Shown here: positions 28,257 through 36,703 of the stretch, one piece after another
Numbering within the stretch: the stretch's first letter is position 1
How the letters are laid out: each line of letters opens with the position of its first letter
Assembly: GCA_903860195.1 (NCBI GenBank)
Contig: CAIOPO010000153.1
Span: forward strand, 1-36,834
DNA length: 36,834 nucleotides
Direction: 5' to 3'
Source of the DNA: an uncultured Opitutia bacterium
Lineage (GTDB): Bacteria > Verrucomicrobiota > Verrucomicrobiia > Opitutales > UBA953
The notes under the pieces: generated by a model
What the model was told of the DNA's origin: nothing
What the model saw: only the letters and a program-made list of their open reading frames with translations
Database searches by the model: none
Position numbers and translations under genes: made by a program

Positions 28257-28847
28257 TCAGTCGCGGTAAAGACCGCGCTCCTCGATGAGTGCCGCCACGG
28301 CCGGGGGCAAGCCGTTTCGGGAACGGACCGGCGAACGCAGTGCTTCACGGATGAGGGTGGATGACCAAGGAGACTCGGGCTGGCGCAGCGGAATCACGCG
28401 CGCCAGGCCGCGAAGGGAGGCGGGTGGCTCCGCCCTGAGTCCGTCACGGGCAAGGACGGCGAATTCCACGAGCCGGCACAGTTCGGCGACGTCCTTCCAG
28501 CGGTCGAGCCGGAGAAGTTGGTCGGAACCGAGGATCCAGATGAGCCGGACGCCGGCGTGCTCCGCGGCGAGTTCACGCGCCGTGTCGATCGACCAGCTGG
28601 TCCCGCCCCGGCGCATCTCCCGGGCGTCAACCCGCGCCCAGGGCCGATCGGCGAACGCAAGCGCGACCATCGCGAGGCGGTCCGGGTCGGATGCGCGCGG
28701 AGGGTCGTCCCTCAGCGGCGCATGGGCGGCCGGAATGACCAGCAGGGAATCGAGCCCGAGCGCGGCATGCGCCGCATCCGCCACGGCCAGATGGCCGAGG
28801 TGCGGAGGGTCGAAGGTCCCCCCGAAGATTCCGATCGTCGGCGGCAT
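28257..28847 (-). CDS. nadD: Nicotinate-nucleotide adenylyltransferase
   Basis: NadD adenylates nicotinate mononucleotide in NAD synthesis. From the ATG at 28847 it has 196 residues; an upstream start at 28886 would add 13 basic residues before the conserved N-terminus. The nucleotidyltransferase motif GGTFDPPHLGHL (HxGH at 16-19) and the C-terminal SSTLIR motif are intact. AAGG lies before the chosen ATG. It is divergent from lpxI across 81 bases and is followed by rsfS. Confidence 0.94.
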   Translation of the reverse strand: MPPTIGIFGGTFDPPHLGHLAVADAAHAALGLDSLLVIPAAHAPLRDDPPRASDPDRLAMVALAFADRPWARVDAREMRRGGTSWSIDTARELAAEHAGVRLIWILGSDQLLRLDRWKDVAELCRLVEFAVLARDGLRAEPPASLRGLARVIPLRQPESPWSSTLIREALRSPVRSRNGLPPAVAALIEERGLYRD

Positions 28848-28928
28848 CAGCCTTTTCTTGCCCGTGCGTCGCAAGTGGCAACCCAAAGCAGGCTTGTCCC
28901 CGGCGGCCCGCAGGCCGACTATGCGGAC

Positions 28929-29786
28929 ATGGCGCCGGCCTCACGCTTCCTCCCCAGCGACTTCGGTCCGGAAAGGACCGTCGCCATCATCGCCGGAAAG
29001 GGCCGCTACCCCGCCCTGCTGGCGGAATGCGCCCGGAGCCGCGGCGCCAAGGTCGCCCTCGTCGCCTTCGAGGACGAGACCGATCCGGCGCTCTTCGACT
29101 CCTTCCCGGAGGACCGGCGTCGCTCCGTGGCGGTCGGCAAGCTGGGACGGCTGCTCGAGGCGCTGTCGGAACTCGGCGCAGGGGGCGCGGTGATGGCCGG
29201 ACAGGTCACGCCCCGCAAGCTCTTCTCCGGCATGGTGCCCGACCTCAAGCTGGTGGCCCTTCTGGCGCGGCTCAAGCAGCGCAATGCCGAGACGATCTTC
29301 GGCGCGGTGTCCGCCGAGATCGAGGCGACGGGCGTCCGCATGCTCGACGCGCGCGCCTTCCTCGACGACCACCTTGCCTCGGCGGGATGCATGACGGGCC
29401 GCTCCTTCGGAGCCGACGCCGAAGAGGTCGCGTTCGGCGTCCGGATGGCCCGCGAAATGGCCCGGCTCGACGTCGGGCAGTCGGTGGTCACGGCCAAAGG
29501 AACGGTCATCGCCGTGGAGGCCTTCGAGGGGACCGACAACATGCTCCGCCGCTGCGCCGCCACGGGCGGAAAGGAGATGCTCCTGACGAAGGCTTCCAAA
29601 CGCGGTCAGGACTGGCGCTTCGACGTGCCCTGCTTCGGACTGCGGACGCTCGAGAGCATGGCGGAAGGCAAGGTCGCGCGCGCGTCGCTGGAAACCGACG
29701 GCGTGCTCATCCTCGACCGGCCCGCGGTCATCACGCGGGCGCGGGAGCTCGGCATCGAACTGAACGGCTTCGCTCCGCTCACCTGA
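28929..29786 (+). CDS. lpxI: UDP-2,3-diacylglucosamine diphosphatase LpxI
   Basis: A 285-residue member of the LpxI (DUF1009) family, which cleaves UDP-2,3-diacylglucosamine to lipid X and UMP in lipid A synthesis at the inner face of the membrane. Recognisable features are the N-terminal VAIIAGKGRYPALLAECAR, the central VGQSVVTAKGTVIAVEAFEGTDNML signature (given here in parts: VGQSVV, GTVIAVEAFEGTDNM) and the C-terminal PCFGLRTLESM. I use the ATG at 28929; upstream frame is antisense of nadD. LpxI replaces LpxH in many non-enteric Gram-negatives, which supports a lipopolysaccharide-bearing host. Confidence 0.92.
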   Translation: MAPASRFLPSDFGPERTVAIIAGKGRYPALLAECARSRGAKVALVAFEDETDPALFDSFPEDRRRSVAVGKLGRLLEALSELGAGGAVMAGQVTPRKLFSGMVPDLKLVALLARLKQRNAETIFGAVSAEIEATGVRMLDARAFLDDHLASAGCMTGRSFGADAEEVAFGVRMAREMARLDVGQSVVTAKGTVIAVEAFEGTDNMLRRCAATGGKEMLLTKASKRGQDWRFDVPCFGLRTLESMAEGKVARASLETDGVLILDRPAVITRARELGIELNGFAPLT

Positions 29787-29798
29787 ACGGGAGCGGCG

Positions 29799-30065
29799 TC
29801 AGTCGAAGAAGCCCCAGCCGGGCACGCTCTGCGCGATCACCCAGCCGGCGGCGAGCGCCAAGGCGACCAGCATCAGTCGACGACGTCGCACGGACGCGCC
29901 GGCATCCTCTTCGTCCGCATAGTTGATGCCTTGGCGGGCGGAGAGGGACACGCGCACTCTCACATACCAAGGCAGGCGGGTCTGTTCGGAGAGATCCCGG
30001 TGCACGTAGGCGCCTTCGCGGTAATCGCGGCGCTTCCAAAGGCGTGCATCGAGCAGTCGGACCAT
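29799..30065 (-). CDS. Small membrane protein of unknown function
   Basis: An 88-residue protein with an Arg/Tyr-rich polar N-terminal part (1-60) and one hydrophobic helix near the C-terminus (about 64-82, LMLVALALAAGWVIAQSV), so it looks like a tail-anchored or single-span protein. A strong Shine-Dalgarno-like AGAGGAAGGG directly precedes the ATG, rare in this window. It is convergent with lpxI (12 bases between stop codons) and divergent from panB. No family recognised. Confidence 0.65.
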   Translation of the reverse strand: MVRLLDARLWKRRDYREGAYVHRDLSEQTRLPWYVRVRVSLSARQGINYADEEDAGASVRRRRLMLVALALAAGWVIAQSVPGWGFFD

Positions 30066-30130
30066 CCCTTCCTCTATGAACCTCTCCCGGACGCTTTACA
30101 AGCGAAGGCTGCGCGGGTAGTCACTTGCCC

Positions 30131-30898
30131 GTGAAGTCCACCGCCAGGTCCGTCCGAGCCCTCAAGGGGGTCCGGCCCGTCGTATGCCTGACGGCCTACG
30201 ACACCCCGACGGCCCGGATGGCCGCCGAAGGGGGCGCCGACCTCATTCTGGTCGGGGACTCGCTCGGAAACGTCGTCCTGGGCCTGCCGGACACGGTCGG
30301 CGTGACGATGGACATGATGGTCCACCACACGGCCGCCGTGACCCGCACGATCCAGGACCGTCTCGTGGTGGCGGACCTGCCCTTCGGCGTCGCCCACGAG
30401 GGTTTCTCCAAGCTGCTGGGCTGCTGCCGACGGCTGCTCCAGGAAGGGGGAGCCCAAGCGGTCAAAATCGAGGGGGGCGCGACGCTGGCCAAATCGGTCG
30501 CCCGCCTGGTCGACGCCGGAATCCCGGTGATGGGGCACGTCGGGCTGCTGCCCCAGCGCTCCCGGGCCAAAGGGTTCCGCAAACAGGGACTGACACCCGA
30601 GGACCAGGCCCGCCTGCTCGAGGACGCCCGGTCCATCGCCTCGGCCGGGGTGTTCTCGATGGTGGTGGAATGCGTCGAGGCCTCCTTTATGCCGACCATC
30701 ACGGCCGCCGTCCCGGTCCCGACGATCGGCATCGGATCCGGCAAGGGGTGCGACGGCCAGATCATCGTCATCCACGACCTCCTCGGTCTGACTCCCGTGC
30801 CCCCGCCCTTCGTGCGCCCCGAAGCCCGGTTGCACCGCTCGGGTGTCGCCGCCATCCGTCGCTGGGCCCGCAAGGTCCGCAGCCGCTCTTCCCGATGA
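30131..30898 (+). CDS. panB: 3-methyl-2-oxobutanoate hydroxymethyltransferase
   Basis: PanB adds a hydroxymethyl group from methylene-tetrahydrofolate to alpha-ketoisovalerate, the first committed step of pantothenate synthesis. The family motifs are VGDSLGNVVLG with the Mg-binding Asp, KIEGG, GHVGLLPQ and TIGIGSGKGCDGQI. The protein is about 255 residues. The start may be the GTG at 30131 (VKSTARSVRAL) or a TTG at 30125; neither has a good Shine-Dalgarno. The end overlaps the gpsA start in an ATGA junction. Confidence 0.94.
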   Translation: MKSTARSVRALKGVRPVVCLTAYDTPTARMAAEGGADLILVGDSLGNVVLGLPDTVGVTMDMMVHHTAAVTRTIQDRLVVADLPFGVAHEGFSKLLGCCRRLLQEGGAQAVKIEGGATLAKSVARLVDAGIPVMGHVGLLPQRSRAKGFRKQGLTPEDQARLLEDARSIASAGVFSMVVECVEASFMPTITAAVPVPTIGIGSGKGCDGQIIVIHDLLGLTPVPPPFVRPEARLHRSGVAAIRRWARKVRSRSSR

Positions 30899-31896
30899 AC
30901 TGCGTCGTATTCGGAGCCGGAGCCTGGGGCACGGCCATGGCCATCCACCTTCGCCGACAAGGCCATACGGTCACGCTCGTGCCCCGCAGGTTGGAACAGG
31001 CGCTCGCCATCTCCGACGCGCGCGAGAACCGGGACTACCTCCCCGGCCGACGTATCGACGACAGCATGCAGATCGGGCTGGAGCCGGCACCGGCGCTCAT
31101 GGACGCCGAACTGGTCTTCCTGGCCTGCCCCTCCAAAGGGCTCCCCGAGCTGCTCTCCCGCATCGGACCGGCCGCGAAGTCGGCCAAGGTCCGCATGGCC
31201 ATCTCCCTCATCAAGGGCCTCGACCAGTCCACCCTGCGCCGTCCCTGCGAACTGATCGCCGAGGCGTTCGGTTCGACGCCGGTGGCCACCCTGAGCGGCC
31301 CGAGCAACGCCGACGAGGTCGCGCAAGGCCTGCCCACGGCGCTGGTGCTGGCCGCTGAACGGGACGACGACCTGCTGCGCGAGGTTCAGGCCGCGGTGAG
31401 CGGACCGACGCTCCGGGCCTACACTTCCTCGGACCTCATCGGGGTCGAGATCGGCGGCACGATCAAGAACGTCTACGCGGTCGGCGCCGGCCTGTGCGAC
31501 GGACTGGGACTGGGCTCCAACGCCAAGGCGGCGCTGCTGACGCGCGCGATTCAGGAGATGATGCGCCTCGGCCAGGCGGTCGGCGGCAAAGCCGAGACGT
31601 TCCTCGGCCTCGGCGGAGTCGGTGACCTGATGGCCACGGCGCACGGCCCCTGGAGCCGCAACCGCGCGCTCGGGGAGGCGCTCGCCGCGGACGCGCCCAA
31701 GGCCCTCGCGGCCCTCGCCGGCAAGAAGGAGGCGGTCGAAGGGCATCGCGCCACGGAGACCCTCACGCGTCTCGCCAAGTCCCGCGGCATCGACGCCCCG
31801 ATCCTCTTCTGCCTGCACGAGATTCTCTACGGAGGTCTCGACCCGCGCGCAGGAGTGACGGCGCTCATGACCCGCGACCTCCGCTCGGAGTCGTGA
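30895..31896 (+). CDS. gpsA: Glycerol-3-phosphate dehydrogenase (NAD(P)+)
   Basis: A 333-residue enzyme reducing dihydroxyacetone phosphate to sn-glycerol 3-phosphate for phospholipid synthesis. The N-terminal Rossmann motif GAGAWG is at 8-13. LSGPSNADEVAQGLPTA, the catalytic-lysine region GGTIKNVYAVGAGLCDGLGLG, and GLGGVGDLMAT are present. The usual motif LSGPSFA(x)E is LSGPSNADE here, a small divergence. It overlaps panB by four bases and the SET-domain gene by one to four bases, so these genes form one tightly coupled transcript. Confidence 0.95.
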   Translation: MNCVVFGAGAWGTAMAIHLRRQGHTVTLVPRRLEQALAISDARENRDYLPGRRIDDSMQIGLEPAPALMDAELVFLACPSKGLPELLSRIGPAAKSAKVRMAISLIKGLDQSTLRRPCELIAEAFGSTPVATLSGPSNADEVAQGLPTALVLAAERDDDLLREVQAAVSGPTLRAYTSSDLIGVEIGGTIKNVYAVGAGLCDGLGLGSNAKAALLTRAIQEMMRLGQAVGGKAETFLGLGGVGDLMATAHGPWSRNRALGEALAADAPKALAALAGKKEAVEGHRATETLTRLAKSRGIDAPILFCLHEILYGGLDPRAGVTALMTRDLRSES

Positions 31897-32354
31897 TGCC
31901 GGAAGGGGTCGAGAACCGGCCCTCGGCCATCGAGGGCGCAGGACTCTTCGCGACACGGGACTTCCGGACCGGGGAACGGATCGCACCCTATTCCGGTCCG
32001 GCATCCTCCGCTCCCGTCGCGTCCCCCGACGGCAAGGTCTTCAGTCTGGAAATCCGGCCGGGGCTCTGGATCGACGGCTCAGGGCAGGATAACGCGGCCC
32101 GCCACGCCAACCACTCCTGCGACCCCAACGCGGAACTGGTCTGGGATCACAAGGAAGGCGCCGGCTGGCTGACGGCCCGACGTGAGATACTGCCCGGCCA
32201 GGAGATCACCTTCGATTACGGGTTCAGTCTCGCCGAATCACTCGCCCACCCCTGCCGCTGCGGCAGCCCGGCCTGCGCCGGTCGCATCATCGCGGCCCCC
32301 TTGAGAGCGGCCCTGCGGCGCCACCTCCGGCCCCCCGGGACAAGGAGGGATTGA
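31893..32354 (+). CDS. SET-domain protein (putative protein lysine methyltransferase)
   Basis: A SET domain of about 152 residues. It has GAGLFATRDF at 15-24, the pseudoknot motif NAARHANHSCDPNAEL at 67-82, EITFDYGF at 104-111 with the catalytic Tyr, and a post-SET CRCGSPAC cluster at 121-128. These bind S-adenosylmethionine and the target lysine in eukaryotic-type methyltransferases, so activity is plausible; the substrate is unknown. The start is either the GTG at 31893 (GTGA overlap with the gpsA stop) or the ATG at 31896. The end overlaps the TPR gene start. Bacterial SET proteins occur in PVC-group and other genomes. Confidence 0.88.
   Translation: MMPEGVENRPSAIEGAGLFATRDFRTGERIAPYSGPASSAPVASPDGKVFSLEIRPGLWIDGSGQDNAARHANHSCDPNAELVWDHKEGAGWLTARREILPGQEITFDYGFSLAESLAHPCRCGSPACAGRIIAAPLRAALRRHLRPPGTRRD
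32342..32349 (+). promoter_or_regulatory. Strong Shine-Dalgarno just before the TPR gene
   Basis: AAGGAGGG lies at 32342-32349, immediately before a TTG at 32351. This is the best Shine-Dalgarno match of the window, but spacing to the TTG is only one or two bases. The next in-frame ATG, at 32408, is too far away. The start of the downstream gene is therefore uncertain. Confidence 0.5.
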
Positions 32355-33805
32355 CCCCTCCCCCGCCGACAGTCACTTTTCAGGAAGCCGTTTCCGACCC
32401 TTTGTTCATGAAAAAAGTCGCCCTTACCGAGCTCGACCCGCGCCTGCAGAAACAGGTGACCCTGGCCGAACAGCAGATCCGCACCAACCCGCAGTATGCG
32501 ATCGAGATCCTCACCGGCATCCTCGCCCGCAACCCGGGCTGCGTCGAGGTCCGCCGCGCCCTCCGGCAGGCGCAGAAGGCCGTGCTGGGCACCCGCAAGG
32601 GGCTGTTCGACGGCGTGGTGGGGGCCCTGACCTCCAGCAAGATCGCCAAGGCGGTTGAAGCCGACCCGGTCGCCGCCATCAACGAAGCCGAGGCCGCCCT
32701 GGCCAAGAAGCCCACCGACGCCAACGCGAACAAGACCATCGCGCTGGCCGCCACCAAGCTCGGCTTCCACGCCCTCGCCGCCTTCGCCTACGAGGAGCTC
32801 GCCGCCAACGACCCCAAGGAGGTCCAGCATTTCGTCGATCTCGCCAACACCTGGATCGCCGGCAGCGAATACGACAACGCGCTGCACGCGGCCGACGCCG
32901 GGCTCAAGCTGTTCCCCGGCAACGGCGACCTGCAGGAGGCCGTGCGTCGCGCCTCGGTCAGCAAGACCATGAAGAAGGGCAACTGGGAGGACAAGGGCGA
33001 CTTCCAGTCCAAGCTCAAGGACAAGGAGGAGGCGCTCCGGCTCGAACAGGCGGCCCGCAAGGTCACCGACGCCACCACCGCGGCCGAACAGATCGCCATC
33101 CTCGCCCAGAAGCTTCAGGAGCAGCCCGACAGCATCGACCTGTACCGTGACATCGTCCGGCAGTTCATCGCCGTCGGCGACCTGGACAACGCCATCGCCT
33201 GGCTCCAGCGCGGCCGCATGACCACGCTCGGCAAGGCCGACACGTCCCTCGAACGTCAGGAGACCGACCTGGTGGTCCAGCGCTACGAGGCCCGTTCGAA
33301 GCAGCTGCGCGAACGCGCCGCGGCCTCCCCGGGAGACGCCGCCGCCCAGGCCGAGCTCGCCGCCAACGAGGCGGAGCTCGCCGACTACCGACTGCGCATG
33401 GCCGCCAGCCTGGTCGAACGCTATCCGAACGACTACTCCTTCCGCTACGAGTACGGCACGATGCTGCTCGCGGCCGGCCGCACCGACGAGGCCGTGCAGC
33501 AGCTGCAGTACGCCCAACGCAATCCGAAGTACCGCCAGCCGGCGCTCCTCGCGATCGGCCGGGCGTTCGTGGTCTCGGGCAAGTTCGACCTCGCGGTGGA
33601 GCAGCTCACGGCCGCCAAGGGCGAGATCCAGGTGATGAACGACCTCAAGAAGGACGTGATCTACGAACTGGGGCTCGCCTACGAGAAGATGGGCAAGGCC
33701 AAGGAGTCCGTCGACGAGTACAAGGTCATCTACATGGCCGACTCGGGCTTCCGCGACGTGGCCAAGAAGATCAACGATTTCTACGAGCGCCAGAAGGGCG
33801 CCTGA
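32351..33805 (+). CDS. Tetratricopeptide-repeat protein
   Basis: A 484-residue soluble protein built of helical hairpins, with TPR-like units visible near 45-75, 115-150, 155-195, 270-305 and 375-470 (for example [19 protein letters not shown] and [20 protein letters not shown]). No signal peptide or membrane span is seen, so a cytoplasmic scaffold is likely; partners are unknown. The start is a TTG overlapping the SET gene stop (TTGA) next to a strong Shine-Dalgarno, or an ATG at 32408 ([13 protein letters not shown]), 19 residues later. It sits between the SET gene and purA, 53 bases before the latter. Confidence 0.85.
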   Translation: MTPPPPTVTFQEAVSDPLFMKKVALTELDPRLQKQVTLAEQQIRTNPQYAIEILTGILARNPGCVEVRRALRQAQKAVLGTRKGLFDGVVGALTSSKIAKAVEADPVAAINEAEAALAKKPTDANANKTIALAATKLGFHALAAFAYEELAANDPKEVQHFVDLANTWIAGSEYDNALHAADAGLKLFPGNGDLQEAVRRASVSKTMKKGNWEDKGDFQSKLKDKEEALRLEQAARKVTDATTAAEQIAILAQKLQEQPDSIDLYRDIVRQFIAVGDLDNAIAWLQRGRMTTLGKADTSLERQETDLVVQRYEARSKQLRERAAASPGDAAAQAELAANEAELADYRLRMAASLVERYPNDYSFRYEYGTMLLAAGRTDEAVQQLQYAQRNPKYRQPALLAIGRAFVVSGKFDLAVEQLTAAKGEIQVMNDLKKDVIYELGLAYEKMGKAKESVDEYKVIYMADSGFRDVAKKINDFYERQKGA

Positions 33806-33858
33806 ACGACCCAGCCGGCCACCCGGTCGGCGCGACGCGCCGCCGCCCTCCCCTGCCC

Positions 33859-35406
33859 ATGGCACTCACTCCTTTCCGCAGCCGCCTCATCGCCGACGTC
33901 GGCATCAGCATGGGGGACGAAGGCAAGGGACGCCTCATCCCTGAGATCGTCCGCGAACTGCAGGCCTCCACGGGCCGCCGCGACGCGGTCGGCACGGTGA
34001 TCAAGGTCAACGGCGGAGCCAACTCCGGCCACACGGTCGCCGGCCTCAAGCTCAACCTCCTCCCCGGCGGAGTCGCCGAACGGGACGTGCCCTGCCTCGC
34101 GCTGGGCGCCGGAGTGGTCGCCGACCCTCGCAAGGCCCTCTGGGAGGCGCTGCCGCTGGAAAAGGCAGGCCTGCCGGTGCTCAACCGGCTGCTCATCGAC
34201 GAACGCTGCATGATCAGCGACGTCGCCCACCGCATCCTCGACCTGGCCTGGGAAGACTACCGGGTGGAAAGGCTCGGCCAGGAGCCGCGCGGCTCCACGG
34301 GACGCGGCATCACGCCGGCCTACGCCGACGAAGTCGGGCAGTTCCAGATGCACTACGCGGAGTTCCTTTCGGACCGCACGGAATACGCGGCGCGGCTCTC
34401 GGCCCGGCTCGACCGGGCCGCGGCCACGGTCCGCGACGTCTGCCGCCTCGCCCCCGAAAAATGGGCCGGCCTCTTCCTCCGCCTGACCGAGGCGGAACAG
34501 CGCGCCAACAAGGGGGCGATCGATTCGGGGGTCTTCCGCGCCGCGGAGTTCGACTTCACGCGCTTCGCCGGCAAGGAGCCCTTCACGTTCGACCACGCCG
34601 CGGTGCTCGCCGCCTGGTGGGACGCGGGCTCCCGGCTCGCCGGCTGCGTGGGCGACGTCCGGGAAAGGGTCCTGGGCGACCTCTCGGCGGGACGCACGGT
34701 GCTCGGAGAATTCGGCCAGGCCTACTGGCTCGACAAACGCGCCGGGTTCGCGCCCAACGTCACGGCTTCGCACACCTACGTGCCGGAGTTCTTCCAGTCG
34801 GCCGGCATCCCCGCCCAGGCGGTCCACACGGTGGGCTGCTGCAAGGCCTACGACACGAAGGTGGGGACGCACGTGTTCCTCACGAAGATGCCTGACGGAC
34901 ATCCTCTGCAGGAGGCGCTCTCCCGCCTCGAATTCGGCACCAGCACGGGACGGCAACGCATGGTCGGCTGGTCCGACCTGGTCGAGAAGGCCGACGCGCT
35001 CCGCTACGGCGGCTATGACGACCTGGTCATCAACAAGCTCGACGCGCTCTCGCCCCACGGCGCCTGGAAGGGCGGCGACCTCCAGGTCTGCACGGGCTAC
35101 GCCGACGAGTCCGGCAAGGTGCTGCCGGGAGTGCCCCGCAATGACGCGGTGCGCCGCCGGCTCCGTCCGGTCTACGCGACGCTTCCCGGCTGGACGGAGG
35201 ACATCTCGAAGGTGCGCTCTTTCGCGGCCCTGCCCGCCGCCGCCCGACGCTACGTGGCCTTCACGGTCGCGGAAATCGTGCGGCTGGCCTCCCGCGGCGG
35301 CTCGCTCGCGGTCCTGCCCAATCTCCGGTATGTCGGGGTCGGGCCGGACCCTGAGCAGATCATCTCCGACGTGCCCGCCACGGCCGAACTGATCCGGCAG
35401 GCCTGA
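33859..35406 (+). CDS. purA: Adenylosuccinate synthetase, divergent long form
   Basis: PurA joins IMP and aspartate with GTP in AMP synthesis. The protein is 515 residues, against about 430 for usual bacterial PurA. Catalytic residues are kept: Asp20 in ISMGDEGKG (usual GAQWGDEGKG) and His58 in [10 protein letters not shown]. Other motifs are altered: [13 protein letters not shown] at 145-157 (usual GTTxRGIGPAY), [18 protein letters not shown] at 283-300 (usual EGAQGxxLDxDxGTYPxVTSS region) and INKLDAL (usual TKLDVL). The extra length lies partly in the segment 165-280. It is the only candidate in the window and the fold is clear; activity is inferred from the catalytic residues. The 106-residue gene follows after four bases. 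Confidence 0.88.
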   Translation: MALTPFRSRLIADVGISMGDEGKGRLIPEIVRELQASTGRRDAVGTVIKVNGGANSGHTVAGLKLNLLPGGVAERDVPCLALGAGVVADPRKALWEALPLEKAGLPVLNRLLIDERCMISDVAHRILDLAWEDYRVERLGQEPRGSTGRGITPAYADEVGQFQMHYAEFLSDRTEYAARLSARLDRAAATVRDVCRLAPEKWAGLFLRLTEAEQRANKGAIDSGVFRAAEFDFTRFAGKEPFTFDHAAVLAAWWDAGSRLAGCVGDVRERVLGDLSAGRTVLGEFGQAYWLDKRAGFAPNVTASHTYVPEFFQSAGIPAQAVHTVGCCKAYDTKVGTHVFLTKMPDGHPLQEALSRLEFGTSTGRQRMVGWSDLVEKADALRYGGYDDLVINKLDALSPHGAWKGGDLQVCTGYADESGKVLPGVPRNDAVRRRLRPVYATLPGWTEDISKVRSFAALPAAARRYVAFTVAEIVRLASRGGSLAVLPNLRYVGVGPDPEQIISDVPATAELIRQA

Positions 35407-35410
35407 GAGG

Positions 35411-35731
35411 ATGGAGGAGCGTTTCCATACGTTCGCGTTCCCGCTGACGGCCTTGGTCGACGTCTCCAAGGTCGAGCCGGGCGTCTCCGACCTGCGCATG
35501 CTCGCCAAGCAGCTGGGGCGCTGGTTCGTCTCGGAGTTCTCCCTGACGCACAAGGGGGTCACGATCGAAGGCACTCCTGACGGGGCGGTGTTCATCATCG
35601 CGGGAATCGGCGAATCTCACTGGCCGAAGATGATCGCGCTCGCCCAGTCGCAGTCCTGCGCGCTGTTCCTGGTCCTGCCCGACGGCAACGGCTCGCATCG
35701 GCTCAAGCCGCTCGACGTGCCCAAGGCCTGA
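35411..35731 (+). CDS. Small protein of unknown function downstream of purA
   Basis: A 106-residue soluble protein of mixed alpha/beta composition with no motif I recognise. It reads ERFHTFAFPLTALVDVSKV, then a helix, a hairpin GVTIEGTPDGAVFIIAGIG and a C-terminal SQSCALFLVLPDG. It starts four bases after the purA stop codon with GAGAGG just before the ATG, so it is probably cotranscribed with purA. It is convergent with the HDAC-family gene, whose stop lies three bases away. Real coding is supported by the tight placement and composition. Confidence 0.7.
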   Translation: MEERFHTFAFPLTALVDVSKVEPGVSDLRMLAKQLGRWFVSEFSLTHKGVTIEGTPDGAVFIIAGIGESHWPKMIALAQSQSCALFLVLPDGNGSHRLKPLDVPKA

Positions 35732-35734
35732 GGA

Positions 35735-36613
35735 TCAGGCGGCGAAAGCCCGCACGGTCTCGAGATGGAGCTCGGCCACCTGCTCCAAGGTCAGGCCGCC
35801 CCACTTGTAGCCGCCCGCCAGGACGAAGGCCGCAGGCACTCCGTGGCGCTGCGCCCACTCGACGACGCGGCGCTCACGCTCACGGATGACCTCGTTGTCG
35901 ACTCCCTCGAGGCCTCCGGCGCGGCCATGGGCGTCCATGCCCGCGTTATAAAGGAGGAAGGCCACTCCTTTCAGGTGCGACAAGGCACGGTCGACGGCGC
36001 GGAGATAACGGCCGGGCTGCCGCACGATTTCAGCCAGGTGGCGCTTGGGATCGGAGGGGTTCCAGAGGTCGAAATCGACCACGCTCACGTCCGCCAGCCG
36101 GACACGTCCGTCCGCGGCGAGGATGTCGGCGGTGCCGCCTCCGAAATGGGCGTCCAAGTCAAGGATGCCGACCTCAGGGACGCGCTCCAACGCCCTGAGG
36201 GCGCCGAGAGCCAGTCCGTTCAGGGTGCAGTAGCCGGTGCCATAGGAACGTCCGGCATGGTGCAGTCCGCTGGAAAGGCTTCCGGAGCGCCCTGACTCCA
36301 AGGCTTCGTCCACGGCATCCCTCACGCCGCCGGTGCTCGCCAGAACGCTCCGAAGGAGCGGTTCAGACCAGGTGCCGACGGCCAGCGATCCGCCCTGGGC
36401 GCCGAAGACACGGTCTAGGTAGGAACGGTCGTGGATGCGGGAGAGCTCCTCGATTTCCGCCGGTCTGGGCGCGACGAGACGCACCTGCGGGAGCTCGCGT
36501 CGGACGGCTTCCGCCACGAGCCGGGACTTGGTCACGGTCTCCGGTCCTTTCTCCACGGCGTAATCATCGGAGTAATGGACGCGCAGGGCGCGGCGGGAGG
36601 GCGTGGTGTTCAT
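35735..36613 (-). CDS. Histone-deacetylase-family amidohydrolase
   Basis: A 292-residue arginase/deacetylase-fold protein. HDAC motifs are visible: SGLHHAGRSYGTGYCTLN around 115-132 with the His pair at 118-119, the metal-binding DLDAHFGGG at 152-160 (Asp154, His156), and a second metal Asp in YNAGMDAHG near residue 240. The class (acetoin-utilisation, acetylpolyamine or protein deacetylase) cannot be settled by eye. The GRAGGLEGV loop replaces the usual L-rhythm near the active site. A promoter-like TTGCCT-17-TACAAG pair ends so close to the ATG that transcription may begin at or near the start codon. Confidence 0.87.
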   Translation of the reverse strand: MNTTPSRRALRVHYSDDYAVEKGPETVTKSRLVAEAVRRELPQVRLVAPRPAEIEELSRIHDRSYLDRVFGAQGGSLAVGTWSEPLLRSVLASTGGVRDAVDEALESGRSGSLSSGLHHAGRSYGTGYCTLNGLALGALRALERVPEVGILDLDAHFGGGTADILAADGRVRLADVSVVDFDLWNPSDPKRHLAEIVRQPGRYLRAVDRALSHLKGVAFLLYNAGMDAHGRAGGLEGVDNEVIRERERRVVEWAQRHGVPAAFVLAGGYKWGGLTLEQVAELHLETVRAFAA

Positions 36614-36619
36614 GTCATT

Positions 36620-36648
36620 CTTGTATCACCCGGTACGGCCGGAGGCAA
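36620..36648 (-). promoter_or_regulatory. Possible promoter of the HDAC-family gene
   Basis: On the minus strand TTGCCT (36643-36648) and TACAAG (36620-36625) are 17 bases apart. The predicted transcript start would be near 36613, the first base of the ATG, which would make a leaderless message. Both elements match four of six consensus positions, so this is weak. Confidence 0.3.
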
Positions 36649-36703
36649 ATCCGGCGCCTGTCATAGAGTTGCGCGTCGCGCCGAAACCGGCACCATTCCA
36701 CCC

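Noticed and set aside
30196-32004. Minus-strand open frame of 602 codons across panB and gpsA
   Set aside because: It is antisense to two well-conserved enzymes and lacks any domain.
32216-35598. Minus-strand open frames of 549 and 605 codons across the TPR gene and purA
   Set aside because: Both are antisense shadows of real genes, with repetitive Gly/Val/Leu/Asp or Arg-rich composition.
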